In this document: piece by piece, positions 10,933 through 22,128 of the stretch
Layout: each line of letters begins with the position of its first letter
How positions within the stretch are numbered: the first letter of the stretch is position 1
From: Hyphochytrium catenoides
Lineage: Eukaryota > Sar > Hyphochytriomycetes > Hyphochytriales > Hyphochytriaceae
Direction: 5' to 3'
NCBI GenBank assembly: GCA_900088475.1
Contig: FLMG01002007.1
Span: forward strand, 1,142 to 33,588
DNA length: 32,447 nt
Program-made: the position numbers and the translations under genes
The notes under the pieces: model-generated
Seen by the model: only the letters and a program-made list of their open reading frames with translations
Told to the model about the DNA's origin: nothing
Databases searched by the model: none

Positions 10933-11678
10933 CTACAACAGATCTTCATCATTGGGTTCAGGCGCGTTGTTGCCCATCATCACAAAGGCGCCGTCTTCGT
11001 ATTGAGTATGATGCGGCGATTGATGATGGGATGTCGGAGACGAGGAGAAGAAAGCTAGTAGGCGGATACCAGGTGCCTGCTCGCTCCCAGCAGCCCAACC
11101 CTGGGTCCGATAGGTTGCGCTAATGAAAGAGTGATGATGAGAAGAAAGACGGGACTGGAAGAAGGACCCGGACGACGAAGTGGTTGCTGCTGCTCCCCAT
11201 TTATTAGCTTCGTGCTGGGACAGAAGCGGCGATGAAGGTTGATGGAATGGTCTGAATGAGATAAGACTGGAAGACTGCTGCTAAATTGAAGCATTCGACG
11301 TGATGATATAATGTATACTCACTTTGGCAGTTGGTTGTGGGACTACTACTGCTTTCACCGTGAGAAGAGTCATCATGAATAATGGTGGACCGAGTGCTCT
11401 GAGTAAACCTTCTGGCCGCCTTTTATTAGCTCCTAGCAACGCTGAAGCCGACATTGATGGCTGCATCACTATTTAAAACTCTATAGCTCACTGAACCTGG
11501 CAGTGGAGAGGACGATGATGGCTCTTTGGCTATCAAGCAGCCTTCTTGCGACTTGTTGCGAAGCGGGGCGGCGGTCCATAAGCAACAAAGGAGTAGTGAA
11601 ACTGAGATAAGACCGCTAGCATTATTACCTCTTGTAAGACTCTAGAAGTGCCTTAGGTGAAGCATCAGCGGAGGCCAT
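10933..11678 (-). CDS. Unrecognised protein with Ser/His/Gln-rich C-terminus (4-exon model)
   Basis: Exons on the minus strand: 11678-11629, 11544-11492, 11468-11323 and 11280-10933, joined by GT-AG introns in consistent phase to 198 residues. The start reads MASADASPKALLESYK. A middle section is hydrophobic (LLDSQRAIIVLSTARF, then GPPLFMMTLLTVKAVVV). The last exon is a 115-codon open frame rich in Ser, His and Gln that ends in an acidic tail with a TAG at 10933. The third intron is only 42 bases, shorter than those in the recognised genes. The frame of exon 1 stays open upstream to about 11815, so the true start may lie further back. I do not recognise the family, and frames of this length do occur by chance here. 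Confidence 0.33.
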
Positions 11679-12223
11679 ATCGGAGAAGAGAGGTGAAATT
11701 GTAAGCCAACGTGCATTGCCTTGAGAACATCTTTGCCCACGTACTACTGTTTGTGGTGCGTAGGAGGATAGTTTGCCTTGGTTTAGTTGAACTTCAGAGC
11801 CCGAAAAGCGTTGTTATAGAGATTCAACCTTGTGCGCCGCGGCGTTAGCTTCCTGGTTCGCAAGGAGGCAGCAGCACACGGCCTTCTTAACAATCTTTGA
11901 AATAGCTGTTTTAGCGCACAATGCCGTAGCCGGGGCACACTAGAAATTGCGAGTACTTCGTCTTCCAGGCCCCTTATTCTTCTCAATGTCACTCCGCTCG
12001 GAGGTTCTCTTTGCTCTGAGACCCTATCATAGCAGTTCCTGTTGGCGACCGAAGCTATGGCAAGGAAAGATTGAATATGCCTGCATCTGTCACAAGCGAG
12101 GATGATGATGTTGCTTTTCGCTGATGGAGACATCGCCCCATCACGACGGTGGTTTGGCACACCGCCAGCCCGACTTTGAGCATCACGGCGGAGCAGCCGG
12201 TTGGCTAGCGGGCCGTTTTGTAC
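11679..12223 (-). other. Unassigned stretch with a long open minus-strand frame
   Basis: A minus-strand frame is open from about 12220 to a TAA at 11783-11785, giving up to 145 codons, with an internal ATG (MSPSAKSN) at about 12133. It is Arg/Ser-rich with a CDRC motif and resembles no family. A second minus-strand frame (11680-11815) leads into the candidate exon at 11678. Either could be part of a longer gene joining the flanking candidates, but no splice set that fits both was found. Confidence 0.3.
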
Positions 12224-12833
12224 TCAATATCGAGCTAGACACGGCCCAAGGATGTTCCTAGTCTGGTCATTGTGGGGGGAGATTCTTTGTGTATAGTTTC
12301 TTGGGGAAAAAGAGTCCGGACTGTACAGAATAGACTTCACTCTTTCTGCCGGTGTCCTCATCATCTTCTTCTGACTAGAGCGTCCGCAGCAGAAGGTGGT
12401 GCCGTATTCTTTGATCAGCGCGAGGTCCGGTCGGAGGTAAGGTAATTGGCTTGGTGTAGACCCTGTTACAAGCTCCAATTACCAGACCTCATGTTCTCAA
12501 TGACTTACTGGACAATAACTCTCCACCAGTGTTTGCGAGAGCTTTTCTTTGTCCTTCAGGCAACGTGTGAAAGGTCGCCTTCATCGCAAGAGACTGCTGG
12601 ATCGTCAGTGCTGTCGTCTCTCCAACTCTGTTGTAGCTGGTCATTGTCGCGGTGCCATCGATGCGACTGCTGTTAGGTGAGCGGTAGATTTCAGCAGCGC
12701 GTGGATGGTCTGTGCTACCAGGTGGCTGTGGATTGTTTGGCCCACCGCTCTCCTTGGCATTGGCTAGGACTAGGTTGCTCTTGTCGTTGAGGGTTGCAGT
12801 GTTATTAAGGTTTGCTCGTTTCTTTGGCAGCAT
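12224..12833 (-). CDS. Unrecognised two-exon protein
   Basis: Exon 1 runs from the ATG at 12833 to 12509 and ends at a perfect GTAAGT donor. Exon 2 (12462-12224) begins after a TAACAG acceptor and continues in phase to a TGA. The product is 187 residues. The first half is polar and Asn/Pro/Ser-rich with a basic start (MLPKKRANLNNT). The second half has a denser, possibly folded stretch (LPYLRPDLALIKEYGTTF), a CC pair and basic residues. The donor and phase continuity are the main evidence. A frame offset by one (HSSPPRAQNSANTTVFYVLR, about 12947-12807) overlaps the start and also looks codon-like, so the 5' end is uncertain. Confidence 0.38.
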
Positions 12834-13649
12834 CCCGCTTTAGATTAGCGGTAAGTTGAGCCTCTGATGGACGAAGGACGTAAAACACTGTGGTGTTGGC
12901 AGAGTTCTGTGCTCGCGGCGGCGAAGAATGTACCCTCGGGTGAGGAGGGCCTCAATTCTTCTGGGGCGACAACTTGGATTCCTGCTTCTTCGTTGCTCAT
13001 TCTAAGACCTCGTACAGGAGTTTCTCTTCTGTTTTGCTATGATGAGTTCTATGAATAGAGAGTGAGACTGCGTCGCGTCAGAGCTGCCTGCTGCTTGTAC
13101 AACGTACAGATCTGATGAAGACGATGGCATGATGGGCGAGTGAGTGAGTCCATCAAACGAGGAGCGGATCTGTGACACTGGTCATCAGTGCCTTTTCATT
13201 ATTAAAGTTAACTGGGTTGGCAACTTAGATAATAACCCGGATTAGCTGATCAGAACCTGTTGATAAAGACCACGGGTTTGGGACAAGCCAAGACGCTGTT
13301 AGCTGAGCAATTACAGAGATTCAAGACGCGATAATCTGCATCTTATTGGCTATGCTATCGCCTCTGATGACTTCAGACAGAGAGGTAGTATCTGTATGGC
13401 GTTTATGAGTATCTGCTTACCGTGGGGAGCATCAAGGCTTCATATCCTGTTCTCTACGAGTACGTGGCTCTGGACGTGATATGGAGTGGCCCGAGTGCTG
13501 TGGGGTTCAACCTGGTATTACATCTGATCCATAAGACTCAGCTGCTGGCTCAATAGAAACGGGAAGTGGGAGGCACATAAAAAGTTAAACAGGGGCGCTT
13601 AAGCTCTGAGCACGGAGATATATAGCAGGGAACGAGGTGCAGAGGAGCG
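12834..13649. other. Unassigned region upstream of RWDD1
   Basis: No exon could be supported by both splice signals and homology. A minus-strand donor-like GTAAGCAG is readable near 13420. Short open frames exist on both strands around 12867-13058. The last part should contain the promoter and 5' UTR of the RWDD1-like gene. Confidence 0.4.
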
Positions 13650-15822
13650 ATGACTGGTAGGTTACACATCTCCATCAATGGACGACGCGTCCATCTCGTG
13701 GAGCCTTCTTCGCTTCCAGTTCCCAGTCTGTTAACTGCTTTAACCTTAGTCGGTTGACCTTCCTTTCGCTTACTTGCTTTCGTAGTCCCTGACACCGTTA
13801 GTCTCCCTATTAGAGCTATTCTACTTTTGTCGCGATCCTTTCTGTTAGTCTCCATAGTAGCGCTCTTCTTCTTTTGCTTCCCCTGACGCCCTTCCTTACG
13901 TCTTCTGGCATAGACTACGCTGAGGAGCAGATGATGGAGGTTGAGGCTCTGGAGTCGATTTATGCTGATGACTTCCAGAGTATGTCACTAAGCTTGCTAT
14001 GATGACACCACATTGGCACTCATAAATCGTTGTCTCTTCTCCTTCGCATTGTTGCTCTCTTTTCTCCCTTGTTATGGTCAAATCTCAAGAGCTGTCAGAC
14101 GATCCGCTTTCATACAAAGTACATCTCGTCCCAAATCCTGGCGAATATGATCAGAACCACGGTAAGATAAGTGTCGAGGAACTCCTAATCGCCGCTGTTT
14201 AGAGGCCCATTAGCCTCCGACGCCTCTGTCTTCACCGATTACTCCGCCTTCTTCACTTGTTACTCATTGACCTTGCACATGCCCTTCTGCGTCTGGTGGG
14301 CTCCACTGGTACACTATACTGTCACCACCGTGCTAATGACTCCCTCCTTCGCTCTAAAGTCGCCATGTGGCTTGTCTGCAACATTCCTCCTACTTATCCA
14401 GATGTGGAGGCGCAGGTAGGTACCTCATCCTCATTTCCTCTTTCCTGGGCATTAGTCTTTCCTCTAACTGATGATCCCACTCTGCAGTTCGAAGTAGTGC
14501 TAGAGAAGGGCTTAACCTCTGTCCAGGAGAAGGAGATCCGCAGAATAATAGAGGAGCAGGTGGACCACCTATGATGTAGTCCGTCTTACCGCCGTACCCC
14601 TAACCTGGCGCGATATCTCTTGATGAAGGCTGAGCATTGATGTTTGTCCCTTATTACACTCTTCCCCATACCCGCACCAGGAAGTCGGCCATTTGTTATG
14701 AGGCGGCCTCTGTCTTTCCATGCCCATGTGACCTTTACAATAATGCCGCCCACCTCAGTTGTCTTCAGCCCTCTCTTCGTTCCTCGGATTCCTCTCTCCT
14801 CCACCCAGGATTCCCTTTGCGAAAGTAGCCTAATGTCACCTCTTTCTGATCACCTTTCATTGCGCCCAGTCAAGAGAGAACGCCGGTATGGTCTCTGTCT
14901 TCACGGTCGCTGAAGCTGTTAAGGAATATCTCATGGAGAATAACAGAGAAGACCTCGTACGTTACACTATCGGGTTCATGAAATGATTTCACCATTACTG
15001 GGGGCCTCTGGGATGCCCTCTATCTCCTTTAGTTGCTTGCTTAGCTCACCTTGTCTTGCGCTGAACTGCAGGGCGAGAGCGAGTACCATCAGATGTTAAA
15101 ACGGCAGGAGGCGGCGGAGAAGGTGAAGGTCAATGAGAGCAAAGTGGTCATCAAGGCGGAGGTTAGTGTCCTGCTCCTACACTGAGTCTCACGTCTTTCC
15201 CGTCGCCTTGGTACTGATACTCTTTCACCTTCCTTCGTCAATATGTGGTCGTGATCTTTTCCTTCATGTAGCGGGATGACGATGACTTGGATAAAGTGAA
15301 GAAGTTTGATGGGACCCCAGTCACTCCTGAGACGTTCAAGAAGTGGCTGGACAGCTTCGAAAGGGAGATGGAGGCCAAAGAGCAGAACAAAGCTAAGAAG
15401 TCCTTAAAGGAGAATATTCTCACAGGTACGTATCCTTCCTCTCCGTCATGGTGCTCTCTTCTGTCAGAAGGTGCCAGACTTGTCTGAACTTTTTCACTAT
15501 AACCTGGCAATCATTTCTTTCATTGAAGGAAGCCAAACTTTTTGATTGCGGTCTATTATATCTGCGATAGCGGCAGGCGTCCTCCACCCTTTGCTCTTTG
15601 TCGCTACGTGTCGGCCCCCACTGTCATCAACTTACCTTTCCTCTCCCAGGCAAGCAACTATTCCTTCAGGGAGTTGTGGATGGCAGTGAGGAGGCTGGCG
15701 CAGATGGAGAGGATGATGATAAATTCGTGGCCGGAGCGGTCGACCAGAGCGTTTTCTTGGGTGAGGATGACGACGACCTCGATGATCTGGATGACGAGGA
15801 CTATGAAGACGAAGATGAGTAG
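13650..15822 (+). CDS. RWDD1: RWD-domain protein RWDD1/DFRP2 (Gir2-like)
   Basis: Nine exons: 13650-13656, 13914-13979, 14090-14161, 14360-14415, 14488-14559, 14870-14956, 15072-15161, 15272-15425, 15650-15822; 258 residues, close to the 243 of human RWDD1. The start is MTD from a 7-base exon, followed by the RWD hallmark EEQMMEVEALESIYADDF. The RWD domain (about 1-115) includes the family's YP turn (PPTYPDVEAQ) and GMVSVFTVAEAV. Next come a charged helical linker, the DFRP motif GTPVTPETFKKW (about 164-175), GKQLF (about 202) and a very acidic Asp/Glu tail. The family binds and stabilises DRG2/Rbg2-type translational GTPases and in yeast associates with Gcn1 and polysomes in the cytoplasm. 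The donor after exon 5 (GTGGAC) is weak, but the reading frame and homology support it. Confidence 0.92.
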
Positions 15823-16024
15823 TAACCTCGACCAGCCCGTGACGCGCTTATCAATCACAGTGGAAGTGTTGCTGGTCGCTGTCCCTACGTGCTTCATCTA
15901 GCTCTCTCCCATCACTTTTGGAAATAGCTGCGGGGAGAGCCCTGAGCAAATTGCAGTAGTTTGGACATGGAAACGTGTGGAGAGACTGAGCAATGGGACT
16001 CTTTTGGAAGACAGCGTCCTTTTC

Positions 16025-16030
16025 TTTATT
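16025..16030 (-). other. Candidate poly(A) signal of the C2/EF-hand gene
   Basis: AATAAA on the minus strand (TTTATT as written), 47 bases after the stop at 16077, well placed for 3' end formation. Confidence 0.55.
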
Positions 16031-16076
16031 GTCTTTCCGTGATGTGCATGAGGCTAGAGACAAAGACAGAGAACAG

Positions 16077-19000
16077 CTAAGCAGATATCTTCTGGCCTGC
16101 CTTCTGTCCAAGTGAGTAGGCTGGGAATAGAATGTTAGGGAATTTTTTGCTGACAATAACAAACTCGTCGAAGGAAATGACGCCGTCTCCATCCTTGTCG
16201 CCCTGTGACATGATCGTATCCACCTTTCGGAGGACCTGTAAGGAGTCAAGAAGGAGAAAGAGGGAAAGGGAATTGGAGTGAGTGCATGTGAAGGACGACG
16301 TTTTGGCCAGCGAAAGTCTGGGCCAGAATGTGGCAAGTGATGGGAAGACAAGAACGTACTTCGGACTCGCTGGTGGCCATGTGGTTCGCCTTCAATATCT
16401 TTGTGAGCTCTGCCTTTGTGATCACACCGTTCCCGTCCTCGTCGAAGATCATGAAGGCGAACTTCAGCTTCTCGTCCTTGCCAGCTCCGCTAAAGTTAGA
16501 CAGCGCGATCATGAACTGCAAGCAGAGAGTGAGGGTATAAGTGACTGCGCTCTTGACCTCATCTGCGTTGCTTTTCCTTCCTCACCTCTCTGAAGTCAAT
16601 CTGTCCTGCCTTATCCTTGTCGAACAGCTGGAAGACCTTCTCACATTGTGGCGCAGGTTCAACCTGCAGTATCTCGCAGAACTCTGTGTAGTCCACCAAA
16701 CCCGAGCCATCTTTGTCCGTAGCTTGAAAGCGCTTGTACGCCTGCGGACAGGACAAGGGAGCCGGAGATTTAACTGTCTATAAACGGCGATACCAGCTGG
16801 CCGGAGCGAAGAGCAGAAGTGCACGATAGAAGTCCAGGTGCTTGGCTCGAATTTAACAACAGATTGCGAATAGGACATCAGGGAAAGACTCTTGCAACGT
16901 GGACCAACCAAGAGTGACCAAAGACTGACAGAGATGGAATGGTTCTTTCACCTTCTTGATACTCTCGGCCTTGATGTTATGGTCCTTCGCAAAGTCTTCA
17001 AGGGCGTTCTTCTTAGCATTTCGTGCTTGAATGGCCGCGGCCTGGTTGACGGGCTCTCCTCCACCAACCACAGGCCCTCCGCCGCCTCCCCCTCCTGCGG
17101 CAGCGCCAGGACCCAGCCCAGGAGGCGGAGACTTCCCACCAGTGACCATCGAGTAGAATTCATCAAACGCCACCTATCATGAGGAGAGGACAGGGATATG
17201 AGCAATGACGGGGGAGGCAACGCGATGCGAGATGTGAGGCTTAGATAGAACTTGAAGCGCCTAGCTGGAGCACATGGTCATATAGCGACTGCTTTTGCTT
17301 GTTCCCCCTTAGCCCTTTGTATGGTTGCTGTTTCTGCCCATTCTTGACTGTCAGGAAGCTTTATCAAGCAAGCATTTTATATCTCGCTTATCCGCGCCCC
17401 TGCCCCTGCTATTGCTATGACTTCCCTCCATCCTTCTGCCGCCCCGTTCCTGTTAGATCTTGTCCTACCTGTCCGTCTCCATCCTTGTCCACCATCCTGA
17501 TCATCTCGTCCACCTCCTCGTCGGTGACTTGCTCTCCAATGTTGATCAGCACATGACGGATCTCTGCTGCGCCGATAAAGTTATTGTGGTCGAGATCAAA
17601 CGCTTCGAAAGCCTAAGATGAGGCGACGACCCGAGGGAGGTGGTTTAGGTACAGACAAAGCATTAAATCTGCTAGCGTAGCGTAGAACGAGAAGGAGAAG
17701 GACAGCATCAGTCGGCGAGATATCGGAAGATAAGAGATGCTTGCAGCTGTTGCTGAGGTAGATAGATGAAGAGAGAGGTGTATAGGGCACCTCCAAAATC
17801 TCCTTATCAGTGAATTTGCCGTTAGGATCCCTTGGCTGGTTCGCTGGAGGAGCTGCAACGGAGGGCGGCACCAGTCCTCCAGGTGGCGGCCCAGCTGCAA
17901 AGAGAACAAAGGACTGTAAGTGGGCGGCCGCACTTTGTGATGAAAAGCGACAAGACAAGGTGATGGGTGCGGCATACTTGCGATAGCGTTAGGCGTGAAA
18001 GAATAAGGATATAGAAACGCAGAACTGAGGGATGGCCAAGGCTATCTGACGGAAGAGCCAACCTTCCTACCTGGCGGTGCTCCCACCGGTTTCTCGAAGG
18101 TGGCCGAGACAGCAATCCTTCCTGCTGGGGAATTGCCTGCGTCCGTCAGTGGCAGATCGCCGGTGAAACTTCCTTTTGCCAGCCATTCCAAAATAGCGAC
18201 CGTGGTCTTCCCCAGCAGCCTTGTCATATGAAGAGTTAATTCTTGCCCACGAGCCTTCTCTCCTGACTTTGCCTGTTTAGATGGTCTCACTAGCAGAGAT
18301 ATTCTAGCTTTATCGTTCACATTGACAGCCTTCTCGACAACCTTGGTACCTCTTCCTGCAAACCGCTCCCTCTGAGCTCCATTCCTACCTGCCTTTTCTT
18401 CTATTCTATCTGTTAACCTGCCCATGTCCTCTCCCAATGCTTCCCTAAGTTAACATCACTGCCTAGCCTCCTCAACATCTCGAGCTTGTCCTTCATCCTT
18501 CAGCTACCATCCCAGTATCTATCAGAGTGGTTGGCTTTATTCTCCAATTTCCTCATGATGAAACTTACTTGTCGGGTCCAGCGGAGCTTTTGTCGTAGAT
18601 TGAAATCTCAATCTCCTTCTCAATAGAGACGTCAAACACAAGCTCCTCGCTCCAGGCGGGATTCTTGTTCCCATTAGCATGCGGCTGCAGAAGGAATTAG
18701 TGGAGGAGAGGAAGCAAGATCAGTAAGGTCATGGACTATGCTTCTCCTTTCTCGAGTGCCTTCCAATGACCTTCTCCACCACATTGTAAGTCTTCCCCTT
18801 TCACTGCCCTAGCACTGGCGGGCTTTTTGACCTTGATGTAGAGAGTTTCTCTTGACTTCTCCATTCAATTCCTCTTCCTCTTCAAAAGCACAAGCATGGG
18901 TCATATGCTTTTCTAACTAGAACGCTATGTTCATCCCTCTTCTATACAAGAAGATCAATCTCTGGCGTCTCTATGGAGCTAGGCTTACGAAGTGCCACTC

Positions 19001-21639
19001 TTTTCCTCCCAACCTCCTTCGTTAACCATGCCTTTTCCACAGTCAGACCATCTATTTGGCCTCTTCGGCTGCCGTACCTGCGTTTGCTTCACTTGTGTTC
19101 CTAGCTTTGCCTGAACGTACGGATCCGCCTTTGGAGCATTGTCAGGCAGCTTGAGCTCCATCGCTTTTGTGACCTTGACACGAAGTTTGCCGAACCGTTG
19201 AGCAGGGGGAGCACCTAGAGGATAGAGGGAGATGATGAGATTTCGCATACATCAATGGAAGAGGGAAGGTACCCAAAACTGCACTGGTGGCCGCTGAGGG
19301 CTGATAATGTTCAGGGTGAGAAAATAGTAGGACATGGAAGGAAGACATCAAGGCGCTGACGTTGGTAAGGAGCATCATTTGTGAGGGGGTATTTGGCGAT
19401 GTAGCGGCGAGGGAAAGTAAAGGATACATGGATAGGTGAGGTAGAGAAGAAAGATGAAAGTGGCAGACCTCGTGGAGGAGGTCCTCTTGGAGCCATAGGA
19501 GGAGCTCCTCGCGGTGGCATTCCCTGCGGAGGCATCCCAGGCGGACCCCTTCCTGGCATTCCTGGCGGGCCTGCAATGATGTATGACGTATAGAGAACGG
19601 GAGCAAACAGTATTAGGAATGTCAATGGATAGATCAAATTGATAGCCGGTGGTGCAGAGTCAGCCGTAGAAGAGAGTTTTCGCCCATTCCTTCCGTGATC
19701 CCTTACCTCCAGGGGGCCCTCCACGAGGAGGTGGACCTCGAGGGGCTGCAGGTAAAGAATGCAGATCCAGCTCAGGACCAATTGATATAGATATGGCGGT
19801 GGAAAGGGAAGTGGAGACGCCAAGAAGACGGAGTCAAGGATAGGAAGTATAATAGCGGAAGTAACCACACCACAAGACACAATACGATACAAAGATAGTA
19901 TCTCTTAGACGTACGGAAGCCAGGTGGACCAGCTGGTGGAGCACCAGGAGGACCTCGTGGGGGAGGTGCCCCTGGTGGGCCTCTCGGGATTGCACCTATG
20001 AGAAATGAAGATGAGTAAATTGACGATGATGAATAAAAGTATATAGGTGGATATGGACATATTCACCTGGGGGAGGACCCCCGGGCATCCCAGGCGGCGG
20101 TCCACGGGGCATGGCGCCTGCAGTAGAGAGCGACAAGCCAAGCAGGCAGACCACGTTAGTGCATTAGCGAAAGCAGGACAAGGTGGTAGTCTCAGCCTGG
20201 TGGTCTAAGTGAAGATGAAAATCGTTTTACCTGGTGGAGCGCCTGGAGGTCCCCGCGGTACTGGTACACCGGGCGGTGGTCCTCCTGGAGCACCTGGAGG
20301 AGGTCCTCGGCCTGGGCCCATAGGAACTCCGGGCGGTGGGCCCCTCGGTACTCCAGCTCCAGGAGGACCTCTTGGTACGGGGACGCCAGGAGGAGCACCG
20401 GGAGGACCTCCAGGTGGACCCCTAGGAAGAGCGCCAGGGGGTCCTCCAGGTACCGGTGCACCACGAGGAGGACCCCTAGGTACTGGCACTGCTCCCGGTG
20501 CTCCCGGCATGCCAGGAGGAGGCGGTCCTCTTCCTGGTACGACACCTGGAGAAGGGCGAGGTATAAGAAGCAAGACAGTAGATAGGGAAGGTGAGAAGGG
20601 ATTCTGACACGAAGACGCTATTGAAGACTATACATCTTCGCTGCCGACCCAGAACTAGTCTCTAAAGGACAAGAAGACAAGAAGTTGAGATGCGCAGAAA
20701 GAGATACAAAGGCAATATAGGAGGTTAGACCACTCTTATCCTTTAGTTCACTTGACATACCTGGTGGAGGTCCACCAGGGACTGCTCCTGGCGGAGGGCC
20801 ACGGCCTGAAAAGGTGAAAGACATTAGATAACCAAGTAAGAACCTTTACTGGCAGGAGATCAACGCTGGACAAAGTAAGTGAAAGGTCTAGTGGAAAGGC
20901 AGCCGCAGCGTCGTACCAGGAGGTGGCGGCCCTCTTCCAGGTGGTGGAGGCTGGCCTGCAACGGAGCCAGGAGGTGGTCTTGGAGGTGGTCCTCTCCCTA
21001 TAGGATTCGGAAGGTGCAAGGACTTGATATACCGAAACGCGGGAAGCAGATAACATCTGGGGCTCTTCTCATACCTGGTGCAGGAGCTCCAGGCGGTCCT
21101 CCAGGCACTGAGAAAGGGAGAGTGACGGGGGTTTTAGTCAGTGAGAAAGCGGTTAAGGAATAAAAAAGGAAGAGACGGGAAGTAAGAGAGTCGTAAAGTG
21201 AGTGTAATGGAAGAAAACGCTTTAGCTCTGCATCAATGTACCTGGCGGCCTCCCAGGCGGACCTCCTGGGACAGGACCTCTGCCTGGAGGACCACCAGGA
21301 GGTCCAGGAGCAGGTGCTCTAGGTGACGCCCCAGGTCCGGCCGGTCTAGGTGGTCCGCCAGGGGCTCCAGGTGGTCCTCCAGGCGGAGGGCCCCGGGGAG
21401 CACCTCCTGGAGGTGGAGGCCTCCCTGGCGGTGGAGCTGAAGATAAGGACAGAGAGAAGAGGGTAAGTCATAATTCACCACCTCCTAGGTAAACCTGTTG
21501 ATATAGCTTACCCCTGTGCGCAAGATGACAAGCAGCGACATAGCAAAGAGCAGAAAGCACCAGGTTAGTGGCAGATTATTGCGGTAAAGCGCTAAGACTC
21601 TCCTTACCTTGGCGCTCCAGGCGGAGGCGGGGCACTCAT
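16077..21639 (-). CDS. Gly/Pro-rich, C2 and six-EF-hand calcium-binding protein
   Basis: Minus-strand exons, high to low: 21639-21608, 21436 or 21420-21242, 21107-21075, 20997-20917, 20805-20761, 20545-20231, 20117-20067, 19995-19915, 19745-19707, 19570-19469, 19214-19078, 18684-18569, 18219-18071, 17894-17791, 17612-17469, 17173-16952, 16741-16586, 16515-16360, 16235-16077. They encode about 766 residues. Residues 1-320 are Gly/Pro-rich ([10 protein letters not shown], then GPPG-type units). A C2 domain follows (about 326-445: [48 protein letters not shown]). A calmodulin-like EF pair (489-548) has loops [12 protein letters not shown] and [12 protein letters not shown]. After a Gly-rich linker come four EF-hands (611-750) with loops [36 protein letters not shown] and [12 protein letters not shown], resembling calcineurin B/recoverin spacing. 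All twelve-residue loops keep Asp1 and Glu12. I infer a soluble calcium sensor that docks to membranes. The exact architecture is not one I recognise. Confidence 0.85.
19469..21436 (-). repeat. Array of phase-1 Gly/Pro-rich exons
   Basis: Nine consecutive exons of the C2/EF-hand gene (195, 33, 81, 45, 315, 51, 81, 39 and 102 bases) all encode GPP/PPG-type units. Eight clearly start and end in phase 1, and the first does if its strong acceptor is used. All lengths are multiples of three. The exons look like repeated modules separated by unique introns, as in collagen genes, although the peptide is not a strict Gly-X-Y repeat. Confidence 0.8.
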
Positions 21640-22094
21640 TTCAGCTGCAAGCTGCGCTTCCTCTTCACGATATCAGGTCTCTCTCCCCTAAAGGCATTAG
21701 ATTAAGCAGGCAGGTGTGTCGCTGGTAAGCCTCGTTTCATACCTACCTGCCTCCCTCTTCATAGGCACCTGACTGGAGACCTCGCAATGGCCAGGGCTAT
21801 CTTCAGCTCATCACTCTTGCAAGTTTCCTCTTACAAGGAGTACAAGCCGCTAAACGGGGCCGAACCAAGCACAAGCTTTGATCCTTTGCGGCGGTGCTTC
21901 TCACTTGCTGACGAAAGAAGTTAGGTTTAAGATGAGCCTCCGCTTGCGTGCTTGACCAATCTTGCTCTCTCGTTCAGCATCCTTTATTCTCCTCGCTTGC
22001 TCTCTTTGCCTCTATGCCTGTAGCTGTCGCTTTGCTACTCTCTCTGTCTCTCTCTCTGTCTCTCTGTCTCTCTCTCTTTCTTTCTCTCTTCCCT

Positions 22095-22128
<34 letters not shown>

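Noticed and set aside
12224-12226. In-frame TGA read as a sense codon joining two minus-strand frames
   Set aside because: CDC5L ends naturally with TGA at the expected position, so TGA is a stop here; no reassignment is supported.
20205-20607. Plus-strand Gly/Pro-rich frame opposite the largest Gly/Pro exon
   Set aside because: GC-rich Gly/Pro codons read as Gly/Pro on both strands. The minus strand has matching splice sites and phases and joins to the C2 domain, so the plus frame is a shadow.
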